Positions 37,216-59,361 of a stretch of 64,000 bases of DNA are shown piece after piece. Origin of the DNA: Fratercula arctica (lineage: Eukaryota; Chordata; Aves; Charadriiformes; Alcidae); the NCBI GenBank assembly GCA_947846985.1, contig CANTUZ010000007.1:32864355-32928354 (forward strand), read 5' to 3'. Below the pieces are notes generated by a model. The model worked only from the letters and a program-made list of their open reading frames with translations, did not search any database and was not told the DNA's origin. Numbering within the stretch: the stretch's first letter is position 1; each line of letters begins with the position of its first letter. A program made the translations under genes and the position numbers.

Positions 37216-40200
37216 GTGACATCATTTCAAAACAAAGTGTATTGACGACTTTGCCCAGCAGGGGGCTGCCGCCTACGGGTGCCCCATGGCCTCCGGCATT
37301 GCAGCGGGAGCCGAGTGCAGGGTCCGGTCTCACCCCGTCCCCAGCCACCACCTTCATCCTCAGAGCACCCCGGCTTTGGGCGATGGCGCAACCTGGATTC
37401 AACACCATGGAGTTAATCACGACATTTACATACACCTGCCATCCAAAGAGTAACACAGCCACGACAGCCAAACTCTTTAACACCAGCACCACCCTAACCC
37501 TCTGTGGGGATCAGCCACCGACTCAAGCAGAGCAGGGCAGAATCAAGCTTTAGGGGAGAGCGTTTCCCAACAACAACATAGAAAGACGGCAAGATATGAA
37601 TAACGTCAGCTCTACTGGGAATTATCAAGGTTGAACTTGTTGAACAGCACCCAAGTTACAATGCTAGCAAGAGCATCACTTAAGCCCAGCTTTGCTAGAA
37701 CTTTTTTTAAAAACAGCAAATTAGTTAGATAAGGAAACATCGTTGGCAGCTTCACATAAGTATGCCAAGATAATTTTCCCTGCTTGTACTAGCAGCTTCT
37801 ACATTCCCATCAGATGTTAAAATCTATATGAAAAGAGGAGGACTGGAATACATCCCTGTTCAGAGGGAAACAGGCTACATGCTTTCGTGAGAAGGCTCCC
37901 AAGCTCCACAGGCCAGCGTTTTCATGGAAACGTCTGTCTCCCCACACAAATTAAACAGAACAGACCATCAAAACCAAGTCCAGTACCACACAGAACCTGA
38001 AACAGGCGGCACAAGTATTACTCCCTTATGATAAAGATAACCAGTTTTGAAAATTAATATGTTTTTCTATGGAAATTTAAAAAAAAGTACCAACTCACCT
38101 GGTTTCATAAAGCAATGTGTGAAATATGAGAAAAAAAATTGTAAGTGAAAGCCTTGTCATCTTAAGTATAACTATTCCTTCGTATCTATTTCATTCTAAA
38201 AGGCAATGATAACAGAATAAATAGCATTTTTGCACTTGGGCACATACAAGCTTACACATCCCAGGGAAATTCTACAAACTGGTCTAAACAGAATTTGCTT
38301 TAGAATTTAACATATTAGCCAAGAACTGCATCCTGTATTTGCTGAATTAGAGTAATACCAAACAGCAGATTTAATAGCAGCTTTGTTAACAAATGCCATC
38401 TCATGGTCAATGCTACAGTTTTAAAAGACCAAAGCATCACCTGCCTTCTAACTAGATTTCAGAAGGAGAAAAAAAATAAATCAGCGTTAAATGACTGCTA
38501 CAAATTCCATTAAAAAAAATTGCAAAAAGCTATTCCATTTTTTTGCCACCAGACAGATGAACTATACCAGAAGCATTACCTATTCTTAGCTCTGCATTAG
38601 TATTCCAATTATGTGATTAAAATAAGAACACATTTATTTTCCCTCTTCAAGGGATCTAGCCTGCTTTGTAGACCAATATCCTACTGATTTAGAATAAATA
38701 CATATATCTATTTATTACTTTTACTCTATAACATTTTTTCTTTTACTATTTCCTTGGGAGTTGGAAGCAGGTATTTAAAAGCAGTTTAAAAAAACCAAAC
38801 CATTTAATTACCTCCAATTCACAACTTCTACGTAAAGTTGCACATGAAAAAGAAAACTTATTGTGAGAAAAGTCAAGATAAAGGAAGAACAGAAATGTTC
38901 CCATCTCCCGACAATTACTCCAGAAGACAAAACCTGGTAATATCATGAGGTTGTCAAAAAACAGATTGTGGAAGCACAGCACAATCTGCTAATGGAGAGA
39001 GGCTGCATGCACCTGTGGAGAAACATTCTGCACATCTAACGTACCCACAGTTAAGTTCCCCCCGCGCACAGGACCCCTTCCCCAGCACTCTACTACTAGA
39101 CACCGCTGCCTGCTCCAATATACCTGGAAGAATGAGGATTCAGAGCTTGGTTTGCAGGACAAACCAAGGGCCACTGTAGTCTCATCACACTGATTTCCCC
39201 CCGCCCCCCCATAATGATAGTAATTAGTTTTCTTAAGTAGATATTAGCCTACTTTTAAGAAAAATGGCTGAAAGACATGTATAGTTACCAACTGACAAGA
39301 GAATATTTTAATAACTTTATGTGCTCCTGACCTAGAAATACAAACTACATATACATCTTTTTCTGATTATTATCTGTAGTAAAAGTAGCACAATTAATCC
39401 AGAACAATAAAACGCTATGCTTAAATTCATTTTATAGGAATGGTCAAGATCTGAGCTTTTAAATGGAATAGATTATGTGCAATGAAACTCATTCTCTATT
39501 TGTCAGACAAAAAAGCATGATAAAAAACCGTAAACAGACAACTGCTTACTCAAGAGCCTGGGTTTGTTCTTTGTTTTGCTGTTATTCTATTCCCCTTAAA
39601 AAAGTTCAAAAGTGATGGTGTGGAATCAGTTGAGTAGTGGCTTGTATTTGATAATTAAACCTTTTCAGCATGAGAAAGCAGTAAACAACAAGGTCCAGTC
39701 AAGAAACAAAGTGCCAGTACTTTTCCAAATCTTTTGTGAGAATTAATTTCTCATAGCAGATGAAAGCACTTTGAAATTTTAACTTCTTTTAATAAGTCTG
39801 ATTGCGGCATAAGTGATTTCCTGCTGTAGACTGGATAACTTTTAAAACACACTATCAGAAACCATTGCTAATAAGCCAGAGGAACACTACAGACCATTCT
39901 TTTCTCATGATAAAGCTTGGCTAGAAGATGCCATGATCTAGCCTAATCCGATGTCATGGGCAGTATATCCAAACAAGCATAAGCGATTCAGGTATTTGAT
40001 TTTCTTTGGATGTTCCAAATGTTTAGGAAGTTAAGCAATTGACTTTTTTCAGTACTTCCCAAACTTCTACTTTGTCAAGAATATAGACTAGGAATAAAAA
40101 GTCACAGTTATGCTTACTTTTACACTTTCTTAACAAGGCTCAGAGAAAACCTTGCAGTACATTTAGTTAGATGTCCCAATAGCCATGACCATAAAAGCAT

Positions 40201-41830
40201 CTACATTTTTCTACTAATGGCAGCCATCTTTCTAGGCAGCCATCATCTCATCACATTCCCCAGATGCTGATGGCTGTCCCATTGCCTTCCAAAAGGTTTC
40301 ACCTGTTCTTACCCTCATGTCTGAACATGTATCTTAATCACACAATTGCCTATGTACACTCAGCCACACGGACATCACCAGCCAGGGGATTAATTAAGGT
40401 TATTTGTACAAGCACCAAGCCATACACAGCAGATGCAGAGCTGAGCCCAATTTCCGTTTTGTTGGCGGACTAAGCAGCTCTGCCCCTGAAGAGCAGGTGC
40501 TTCCGAAGCATCTCTGTGAAAGGCTTACCTGCAGGAATGACTACTAGGCACCACCATTATGAAGCATGTTCTGCGCTGAACACTAGAGTGGTTTCAAGAC
40601 AGGAGCTTCCAGTAAATGGTAGATAACACAAACCATTACCTAGATTAATCCAATTAGATTTACTGTCTTGCTTTGGGCTTAGCTCAGAGAGCTCCCTGAA
40701 TTATTTCTAGCTATTATCCCAAAAATAATTTTTAAATACACCACAGCCCCTTCTCAAGAGCAGAAAAAGCAGTAATCTTTGAGGCCAGCTACATTAACGA
40801 AACCACACAGTCCATTTTCAGCTACAGAATACAGCATTTCCTCCTTTTATTATAAGTGTTCTCTGAAAGGTTAGCTTTTACAGTACTTCTGAGCTCTTGA
40901 ATGACTCACTTTCTAAAGGAGATGGCCTCATCAAACTCCCAGTTTTAGCATACCAGTTCTTAAATGCATTGTCTCTTCCACCTTGGTACTAACTAGTTAG
41001 TGAGATGGACGTGTCAATGGTCCCAAAGAATCACTTTGGGTACCAATTATAGCTGGCCATTACCTCTCAGCTGCTGCCCAAGTTAAATCTTTCTAGAATT
41101 GCATGCTCTCTAAATCCGCTACAGGTCATTGCAAGCACTCAATCTGCCTTTGCTCCACTATCACACTTGTTCCCTCCTCCATGCATTTCAGTTTCAGCCT
41201 AGAGAGCAGAAAACCTGTTGCAAAAAGTAAGCATTATTTTCATTTCATATGTCAGCATGGAAAAAGAGGAAAACCCAAAACTCTTAACCTCTATATCACC
41301 TTAAGTGGAAGCCAACATGTCTCCACCATCCATCAGCATGACACGCAACTGTTTTAAGTTAGTCAATATATAAGTAGATGCTTTTTAGAGGGATAGAATA
41401 AAATATGTACCACGTCAGAAAACAAGTCTGAAAGTTTAAGAAAAAACATTGCAACTTCAGAACGAGATTGTAAGGCTTTTACCTGCATTGCTAACGACTG
41501 AAGTACAACCAACCTTAAAGTTTATTGGAAGCATTGTACCAACAGGGCAGGAAAATAAGCAACAGGCATAGTACTCCAGAGTTGTTCCAGGCAGATCTAT
41601 AGCACTAAGTAGATTCCACCTCCAGAACTGCTATTAGTGGATCTGTCTAGGACTCCAGGAAGCCAAGCTTTTCACCTCAGGACAGCTGTCAAAGACAAGT
41701 AAAATCCATGCAATCTTCATGCCGTTAGCTGGCTACATGAGAAGACTTCTAGTGTTGACATTTTGGGCTGTAATTTCCCACATAAACACAAATATGCTAC
41801 TAACACAGTCTACTCAGCCATACTCAGGTT
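37216..41830. other. Intergenic region between MAGT1 3' end and ATRX promoter, no gene recognised
   Basis: The first few hundred bases are GC-rich shore of the ATRX CpG island; the rest is AT-rich. Open frames here are all short and unlike known proteins, and no CR1 or tRNA was seen. Both flanking genes are transcribed leftward, so this stretch is downstream of MAGT1 and upstream of ATRX and may hold ATRX regulatory elements. Confidence 0.6.
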
Positions 41831-43428
41831 GTTTACTATATACACATTTTTATTAACACATTGAAGCAATAGTGGAAAAAAAGAGGTTGATTTGTTTTAT
41901 GCTAAAGTTCAAAAGACACAGGCGCATGGATTAGACTAAAAAAATTTTATTGAAACTTGTCCAAAATCCTGTCAGGCACACAATTTATCCATTCCACTAA
42001 GGGTTGTCATTCTGTATGGCATAGAAAAATGAATCTCAACAAGTTGAAACATCAAACAAGTAAATTAGTGAAGTTAAGGCACTTGAGATGTGTGTTAATT
42101 TAGCAAAATTGCATAAGAATAACATTCTACTTTGAATGATATTGACTCTCGGAAAGGACTATCTAAAGCATCCAAATTCTTGAGACAACCCCTTGAGACA
42201 GGGGAAAGGGAAAGCGGGAGACAGAAGTCTCATCATATTTTTCTCAGATTAGTAACCTCCAAGGCTGCCACAGCCTATGGAAAGGAAGTATTACTGAATC
42301 GTGCTGCAAAGATTTCCTGTAGTGCAGGTGCTGAACTACACAATGGTTTGGGCTGAGGCACAATGTCTTCCACTCAAGAATCCTTAAGGCAAAGTATCTT
42401 TGTCAGACAAGAGAACCAAAGGAGAGAGCAAAAGGCACATACATTCAATTGTAAGGCTAACAAATCTTTCCTGGAGTAACAATATTTATCCTGGGATTAC
42501 ATATCTCTGTCCACTCCCATATCCTCCTCAAGGATAAAAACTTGGAGAAAATAAGTGAAGAATGCAAGCATTTACATAATGCCCAAAAATCTGATACTTG
42601 TTGGTTTGTCAGGGCTTCAAGCAGTAACTTGAAAGCCACTTAGCAACCTTTAATTCATGCTACAGATAGCTAGTTACCTTTGGAGCTTTGGTTTGTGTTT
42701 TGGAGAGTTTGAGTGTTGGTCAGCATAAGAATATTTTTTTTGTCTCTGAGTGAATGTTTAAAACCTAAATGTTGCAGTTTCAGCATTGGCAAAGAAAGTT
42801 TTTAATGAATAATTGAATTAATAACTCTGTTCTACCTGTTTAAAATTCTCCCTTCATCTGTGAAACAACCTCTTGCATCATACAGCGGTTATCTCAAAAA
42901 TGAGATACAGCTCTAGAATATGCACATTCCACACTGGAATTCAGAGTATGCTCCAAGGGTTGCAAACAGACTGAAGTAAAAGATTTCCAGGTACATGAAG
43001 ATGTTTTCTCAACCACGAAAAGGCATGAAAAAAAGTTATTGTCACCTGCTATGCACAATCAGGAAATAAAGTGATAAATATTTGAGGGGAAAAAAACATA
43101 TGGAAAACAGATTATCCCATTGAATTTAAAGTATTGTTTCTAGTTAGTCTACAGAAATGTAGTTCTAAGCATTAAGTTCTGAATTTCACTAGAAGTAGAG
43201 TTAAGAAAATATAAAGCTTATGAAAAAGATTGCATCTTAATACTCTGTGTCCTTTAGAGCAAATTGCTTGTTACATTTAAGGCACTACATGTCGTCTTTG
43301 GTTCAGTGTTTAACTATCTCGTTCAGTGTAAAGAGAGGTAGCACGAACCACACGCTTTTAGCTCTTCCATTCCATTACACACCATTTCAGGGGCACCGTC
43401 TTTCTGATGTTACAGATTCCGGAATCCT
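41831..43428 (-). other. MAGT1: MAGT1 3'UTR (end approximate)
   Basis: Non-coding sequence below the stop codon. The first plausible cluster of AATAAA hexamers on the minus strand is at 41951-41946 and 41854-41849, giving a UTR of about 1.5-1.6 kb. Confidence 0.5.
41946..41951 (-). terminator. MAGT1: Candidate MAGT1 polyadenylation signal AATAAA
   Basis: CAATAAAATTTTTTTAG on the minus strand, with a second AATAAA at 41854-41849 about 100 bp further on. It was selected by position below the MAGT1 stop; not proven. Confidence 0.45.
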
Positions 43429-54559
<11,131 letters not shown>

Positions 54560-54960
54560 AACGGCCCCGCTCTGCCGCCTCGCGCCTATTGGCGGGCGCC
54601 GGCCCACCGGCAGGGCGGCCCCGCCCAGCCGATTCCTATTGGTGGCGGCGCCAGCCCGCGACTGGCCGCCGATCTCTGATTCGGTAAACCTGCCTCCAGC
54701 ACGGGCTGCCGCTAGCCTATAGGGGCGAGGCAAGCTGGAGCTGTGCGATTGGCGGAGCCCTGAGGGAAGGTGTACCGTACCGTGCCGTGCCGCACAGAGG
54801 CGGGCCGGAACACCCGGGAGGTGGCGGTAGGGGGTTTCTTTTCGTCGCCCACCTTCGAGGGGGTGCCGCGGCTGTCCTGGTGTAGCCCTTCACCTTCAGG
54901 ATACACCCAGCGCCTGCAGTTCTTCAGACATTGCGAACTGCTGCGTAGCCGCAGCGTGCT
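54560..54960 (-). promoter_or_regulatory. MAGT1: MAGT1 CpG-island promoter
   Basis: GC-rich island from about 54280 to 54960. In the MAGT1 direction there are three CCAAT boxes (complement ATTGG at 54588-54592, 54638-54642, 54748-54752), the first two exactly 50 bp apart. No TATA box. The pattern suggests NF-Y-dependent dispersed initiation within about 50-150 bp of the ATG. Confidence 0.65.
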
Positions 54961-55075
54961 TGGGGTCCCCGAGAAAATCAAAAAGGGAATCTAGAGTAAA
55001 ACTCCAAGGAACTTAGCCGGTAGCTCCCCCAAAGGTGTACGCTTGCTTAGTTTTAAACGAAGCAAGGGGCACGGA

Positions 55076-55507
55076 GATGATCACATGCTGTAGCACCTCT
55101 CCTACAAGGACATGCTGAGAGAGTTGGGGTTGTTCAGCCTGGACAAGAGAAGGTTCCGGGGAGACCTTAGAGCCTCTTCCAGTACCTAAAAGGGCTACAG
55201 AAGAGATGGGGAGGGACTTTTTAGAAGGGCATGTAGTGATAAGACATGGGGTAATGGCTTCAAACTGAAAGAGGGGAGATACAGATTAGATGTTAGGAGG
55301 AAATTCTTTTCTGTGAGGGTGGTGAGACACTGGCCCAGGTTGCCCAGAGAAGCTGTGGCTGCCCCATCCCTGGAGGTGTTCAAGGCCAGGCTGGATGGGG
55401 CTTTGAGCAGCCTGGTCTAGTGGGAGGTGTCCCTGCCCAGGGCAAGGGGGCTGGAACTGTATGATCTTCAAGGTCCCTTCCAACACAAACCATTCTATGG
55501 TTCTATA
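55076..55507 (+). mobile_element. CR1 LINE, 5'-truncated 3' fragment
   Basis: Plus-strand CR1 with ttgttcagcctggacaagag, gtgagacactggcccaggtt, tgtccctgcccagggcaagg and the tail ccattctatggttctat. The frame is broken at several points. It sits between the MAGT1 promoter and the tRNA gene, so it separates the two divergent promoters. Confidence 0.9.
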
Positions 55508-55801
55508 CATGCAGCGTATTCCTGGATTGTGTGTTAAAAAGACTGTTAAAATTGTACTCGGTGAAATCCTCAGCTGGTGGGTAATCAGTTATGGGCTCTT
55601 GAGCGTAATTGCCACAGAAACGTAGTTTTACTCTTGCTTTGTTTTTTATTTTTCTATTCGAGGACACGTACATTACAGAAATTATTTCTGGCACCGCGCA
55701 GAACGTCCCTGCAATTTCTGTTTGCTCTAAAATCTTTGGCTGTAGCTGTTAGGCCCTTGTATAAATTTTAATTCCCACAGGGGAAAAAAAGCCCACAAAC
55801 T

Positions 55802-55806
55802 AAAAA
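55802..55806 (-). terminator. RNA polymerase III terminator of the tRNA gene
   Basis: TTTTT on the minus strand, 4 bases past the tRNA 3' end. Confidence 0.85.
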
Positions 55807-55810
55807 GTGG

Positions 55811-55926
55811 TGTCAGAAGTGGGATTCGAACCCACGCCTCCATACGGAGACCAGAATACCCAACCCGCCATGGGAAGGCGGAGAACGCCTTGAGTCTGGC
55901 GCCTTAGACCACTCGGCCATCCTGAC
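55811..55926 (-). tRNA. tRNA-Leu (anticodon CAA), with 32-nt intron
   Basis: Minus strand begins GTCAGGATGGCCGAGTGG (acceptor stem and A box) and ends with B box GGTTCGAATCC and TTCTGAC plus discriminator A, pairing with the 5' GTCAGGA (one mismatch). The anticodon arm is CCAGA CTCAAG / T TCTGG with anticodon CAA. The intron at 55857-55888 sits one base 3' of the anticodon as in all eukaryotic nuclear tRNA introns, and itself contains a CCGCC/GGCGG hairpin. A long variable arm GTCTCC...GGAGGC is typical of tRNA-Leu. Mature length is 84 nt. All promoter and structural elements are intact, so it is probably a functional gene. Confidence 0.95.
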
Positions 55927-56039
55927 ACTGCGAAGGCAGCAACCGCCGGCACCTTCTTAGCGCTTGCCTCACGGCGCCGCCCGCCTCCCCCAAACTTTGG
56001 CGGAGCGCTCCCGAGCCTGTAAACGGGAGAGGAGCCCCT

Positions 56040-56251
56040 CTCCCTCTCTCCTGACTACGGGGCTTCCCCCATTCTCGCTCCGCCGCAGCGAGGAGCCGCC
56101 TTTCCCCCGCCGCCGCGCGGCCCCGTTACCCACAGAGCTCCGCTCGGTAGCGCGGCGCCTCGGCCACTTCCGGCGCAGCCATTTTGTTTTTCACCGCTCG
56201 CCAAGGGTACCGGCGTCCCGGCGGCAGCAGGGTCGTACTTCACCTGTCGGC
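56040..56251 (+). promoter_or_regulatory. COX7B: COX7B CpG-island promoter and 5'UTR
   Basis: GC-rich, TATA-less. It contains CCACTTCCGG (56165-56173), a GABP/NRF-2 ETS site typical of nuclear genes for respiratory subunits, followed a few bases on by a YY1-like GCAGCCATTTTG. Together these usually mark the transcription start, which would be near 56170-56200. The distance from the tRNA 5' end is about 250 bp. Confidence 0.7.
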
Positions 56252-56288
56252 ATGTTCCCTGTGGCAAAGGCTGCTCTGAACCTCACCG
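56252..56288 (+). CDS. COX7B: COX7B coding exon 1
   Basis: 37 nt: ATG through ACC plus one base, donor ACCG|GTAAGC. It encodes MFPVAKAALNLT, the start of the mitochondrial presequence; human begins MFPLVKSALN. Confidence 0.95.
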
Positions 56289-58398
56289 GTAAGCAAAGAG
56301 GAGGCTCTCTGGAGTGCAGAAGTGCTGGGGGTGTTTCTCGGGTCTCCCCGCGGTGGGGTGGCTTCCCTGTGAGGGCTGTCCCTGAACAGTCGTGAGGGCA
56401 GCTGAGGGGCTGCGGGCGACTCTCTTGTCGTCCTTCGTTTGCTGCTTTTTTTTTCTCTCTTTTTTTCTGCCTCTCTTACCTCCTAGTTGTTTTTACTTGG
56501 GCTGACCTTGGGTTCCTTTCCTCGGTGCTTTTCATCCTCGATGGTAACTAAAGGCACGTCTAGGTCTTGTTACCTGAAGTGTCAAGGTGTAGTCAGTCAG
56601 TGACCAGCCTTCAAATTCAAGGGTAGTTACCTCTTCAGTGATAGACTCCCCAATGCTTAACCCAGCCCTTTCAGATCTGGTCCTGGTTTGTGATGTCCGA
56701 GGTGTGTGCACCTAAAATAAATGAGATTAGTAGCGTTTCTTGATAGATATTCAAGCTTCTTTTTTTCTGCTTAAAAAATAACTTATGCAGCCTCACAGCA
56801 TGCTAGGGATGTAGTAGATCTTCTCTAGTCATGTTTGGGTAAATGTGAACCATTGACCTAATAAAAGATTCTATTTTGTAATGTTTATCTCTATGCACAA
56901 ATCGCTGCCTCATCAAATGCTTTGTACACAACTACTAAACAGTCTCCATGTTTTGAAGCTGGTGGTTTGATTCTTAATCCTGTTTTCTCATTAATAAGTA
57001 TACCTTTTATATGTTACATATACGTACATCATACATCCTGTCATCTGAAGATATCCTCCTGCATTTCATTCTCTATTACTTACCTCATGCAAAGGCCCAC
57101 AGTTGCTTCCACTTCCTTCTTCACCTCCCTCCCCTCCCTTCAAAAATCTTGAAGGGAAAGGTGTTACCCGTACCCACTATCTTCAACCGCTTAATCTGAT
57201 GGTGAGCTTCATCTGGAAAATGCTTGTATTAGGTACGCATACTGACAATATAGATATTTATACACAGAAATCTGAAACTTTTAAGTACTAAACAATATTA
57301 TTAGAGAAATAGTAATACTTAAAAGTGTACTTGAACTTCCACACTGAGGGCCCAAAGAAAACATATTAATGAAGAAGGTAACTTTGAGGATTTTCTTACT
57401 GGAATTAGACTTCAGGAGTAACTTTCTGGAGAGAAATTGGGAGAGCTGAAACGAAATGCAAGGCTTTCTGTGTATCCAAGTTTTGGAATCATTCCATAGC
57501 TCTAAGTCCAAAAGATCAGGTTTTTTCAGCTTTTCATTAAGTCTTTCAGTGCTTATGCATGCCTCTCCGTTGATGGGAGATGAGGCTTGTGAATGGTTTG
57601 AATGTATATTTTAGTTGATTTCTGTACTTCTAATTCTCTTTAATGTTCGTTAGCTCGTGGCATTCGGCATACTGCAGTAAGACAAGCTCATCGCAAACAT
57701 GAACCTGACTTCCATGATAAATATGGAAACCTAGTACTCCTTGGTGGAGCTGCAGCTTTTGTTACTGTCTGGGGATATGTAAGTTGTCCTTTTTTTTCCA
57801 CCGCTCTGTTGTGACTGTAGCTGTAAACTTGCAAGCTAAGTTTCACAAGGGGTTACTTGTTTGAAATAACTTACATGGTCAGAATTCAGGAATTTTTTAT
57901 TTAAGTCAATAGTAATGTGATAGAAATGAAAGTTGCGTTAGTTAATATTTTGATGTTGTTACACAAATTTCTGTGTCTATTGCTTGATTTTAAAATGTAG
58001 TAAAACACAAGTGTTCTCTATTTTACCTGCAATTTCTAAGCTATACAGGTAGAGGTTTTAGCAGAAAAATTTATAGATGAAAGTAACAGTATGGTGATGG
58101 GGTTCTACATTTGAGATTCTTTGTTCAAAAGCTAGATATTTTGAGATAGAAAACGGAGGTATTTAAATACTATTCAATATAAATATATTCCACTTGCTTT
58201 ATTAGAAGGTAAGATGTCATGTTCTAATACAAGAAATACAAACTGAAAACAATAGAAATAGTCCTCTATAGGAAGGTTTCTTTGATTTCAGAGTTGTTAA
58301 TCTTGATTTTTATCTTCCTACAGGTGTTAACACAAGCTGGAATTGAGTGGGGCTTCTCACCTGTTGGCAGAATCACTCCAAAAGAATGGAGGGAGTAA
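56252..58398 (+). CDS. COX7B: COX7B, cytochrome c oxidase subunit 7B, mitochondrial
   Basis: Three exons (56252-56288, 57654-57778, 58324-58398) join to 237 nt, 78 residues plus stop; the human protein has 80. It is a small single-span accessory subunit of respiratory complex IV in the inner mitochondrial membrane. Residues 1 to about 25 (MFPVAKAALNLTARGIRHTA) are a basic, acid-free import presequence. Then come HEPDFHDKYGN, the membrane span about 38-58 (NLVLLGGAAAFVTVWGYVLT) and the intermembrane-space tail with GIEWGFSPVGRITPKEWRE, which matches human GIEWNLSPVGRVTPKEWR. All splice sites are GT/AG. The frame upstream of the ATG is open but has no other Met. Introns (56289-57653, 57779-58323) contain nothing recognised. 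Confidence 0.97.
57654..57778 (+). CDS. COX7B: COX7B exon 2
   Basis: 125 nt between GTTCGTTAG| and GGATAT|GTAAGT. It encodes the rest of the presequence, HEPDFHDKYGN and most of the transmembrane helix. Confidence 0.96.
58324..58398 (+). CDS. COX7B: COX7B exon 3 with stop
   Basis: 75 nt after acceptor TCTTCCTACAG|, encoding VLTQAGIEWGFSPVGRITPK then EWRE and TAA. Confidence 0.97.
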   Translation: MLTQAGIEWGFSPVGRITPKEWRE

Positions 58399-58412
58399 CA
58401 GCCTTTGCTTGT

Positions 58413-58418
58413 AATAAA
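58413..58418 (+). terminator. COX7B: COX7B polyadenylation signal AATAAA
   Basis: GTAATAAACT 15 bases after the stop codon; a second AATAAA is at 58502-58507. The 3'UTR is therefore very short, as is usual for small respiratory subunits; the two signals would give alternative ends about 90 bp apart. Confidence 0.75.
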
Positions 58419-58669
58419 CTGGTCTAAACTTTCACTGAAAAAATCACCATGTAATGGCATTTGTTCTGTGATTACCACTTGTACAGTGGCATTCCTGGTC
58501 TAATAAACATACCTAGAAACCTCTCTGGCTCTTCTAGGTTTCCTCTATGCTCCGTGTCTGCTGAAGTGTAAGAAATAGTGTAAAAACTCAAAACAATGAA
58601 GTTCTGTTGTAGGTGGTCTTGGCTGTTCCTGTGAGGGTCACTGGTGGATAAGGGACAGATCCAAAACAG

Positions 58670-58880
58670 CATAGAATCGTAGAATTGCCTAGGTTGAAAG
58701 GGATCTTTCAGATCATCTAGTCCAACCATCAGCCTAACTCTGACGAAAACCATCACTAATCTAAACCGTGTCCCTCAGCACCTCGTCTACCCGTCTTTTA
58801 AATACCTCCAGGGATGGTGCCTCAACCCCTTCCCTGGGCAGCCTGTTCATGAACCGTTCTACTCTGATGCTGACAGATAC
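58670..58880 (-). mobile_element. CR1 LINE 3' fragment
   Basis: Plus strand reads agaatcgtagaattgcctag, gttgaaagggatctttcaga and tcatctagtccaac, the reversed CR1 3' end, followed by about 150 bp of diverged CR1. It fills most of the gap between COX7B and the next promoter. Confidence 0.85.
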
Positions 58881-59029
58881 AGTCCATTTCACCAGATGTG
58901 TGTGCTTCAATGAACCTCACAGGCGCACTCACCGCAGAGTTCACGTCTAATGGCACAGTTTTATGTTTTCTATTGAGATCCCATTTTTTTTCAGTATTTT
59001 TACCTCTTGAATCACCGCAAATAAGTTGC

Positions 59030-59361
59030 TTCTCTCAGAGGCCTTTAGGAGTCCCGAAGAGCTAAAATGAGTTTCCGAGCCGCTCCCCCGCAGCGGGCAG
59101 GATCCCCGCGCGGCCGCTCGCTGATGTTGACGGAAACGCAATTTTTCCGATTAATTTTGGTTTCATCAGGGCGCCGTCACGTGTCCAGCGGCGCCGCCCC
59201 GCTGCTGTCACGTGAGCGGGCGGGGCGAGGCGCGCTCCGGTCACGTGACGGCGCGCTGCCGGTGGGTTCGGGGCGGGACGGGGCCGCCCGGTCGCATGGG
59301 GCAAAGTGCCAGGCGCCGCCCCGCAGCGGGGAGAGGCCGCCGGAGCCGCCCGCAGCCTCCG
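59030..59361 (+). promoter_or_regulatory. ATP7A: CpG-island promoter and probable non-coding exon 1 of ATP7A
   Basis: Strong CpG island (about 59050-59850), 0.65 kb beyond COX7B, in the position and orientation of ATP7A in the conserved gene order. Three CACGTG boxes lie at 59178-59183, 59209-59214 and 59242-59247, the last within the palindrome GTCACGTGAC. A strong donor CTCCG|GTGAGT follows at 59361/59362 and would end a non-coding first exon starting somewhere near 59260-59300. An ATG at 59296 opens a short frame into the donor with no resemblance to ATP7A. No ATP7A coding sequence (MTCxxC metal-binding repeats) is in the window, so the name is by synteny only. Confidence 0.55.

Noticed and set aside
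54560..54733. 58-codon in-frame N-terminal extension of MAGT1
   Set aside because: Contains no ATG and is GC-driven Arg/Ala/Gly-rich sequence; the MAALL start gives a proper signal peptide.
55964..56251. Open frame upstream of and in phase with COX7B
   Set aside because: No ATG before MFPVAKAA; openness reflects the CpG island, and the downstream Met gives a normal import presequence.
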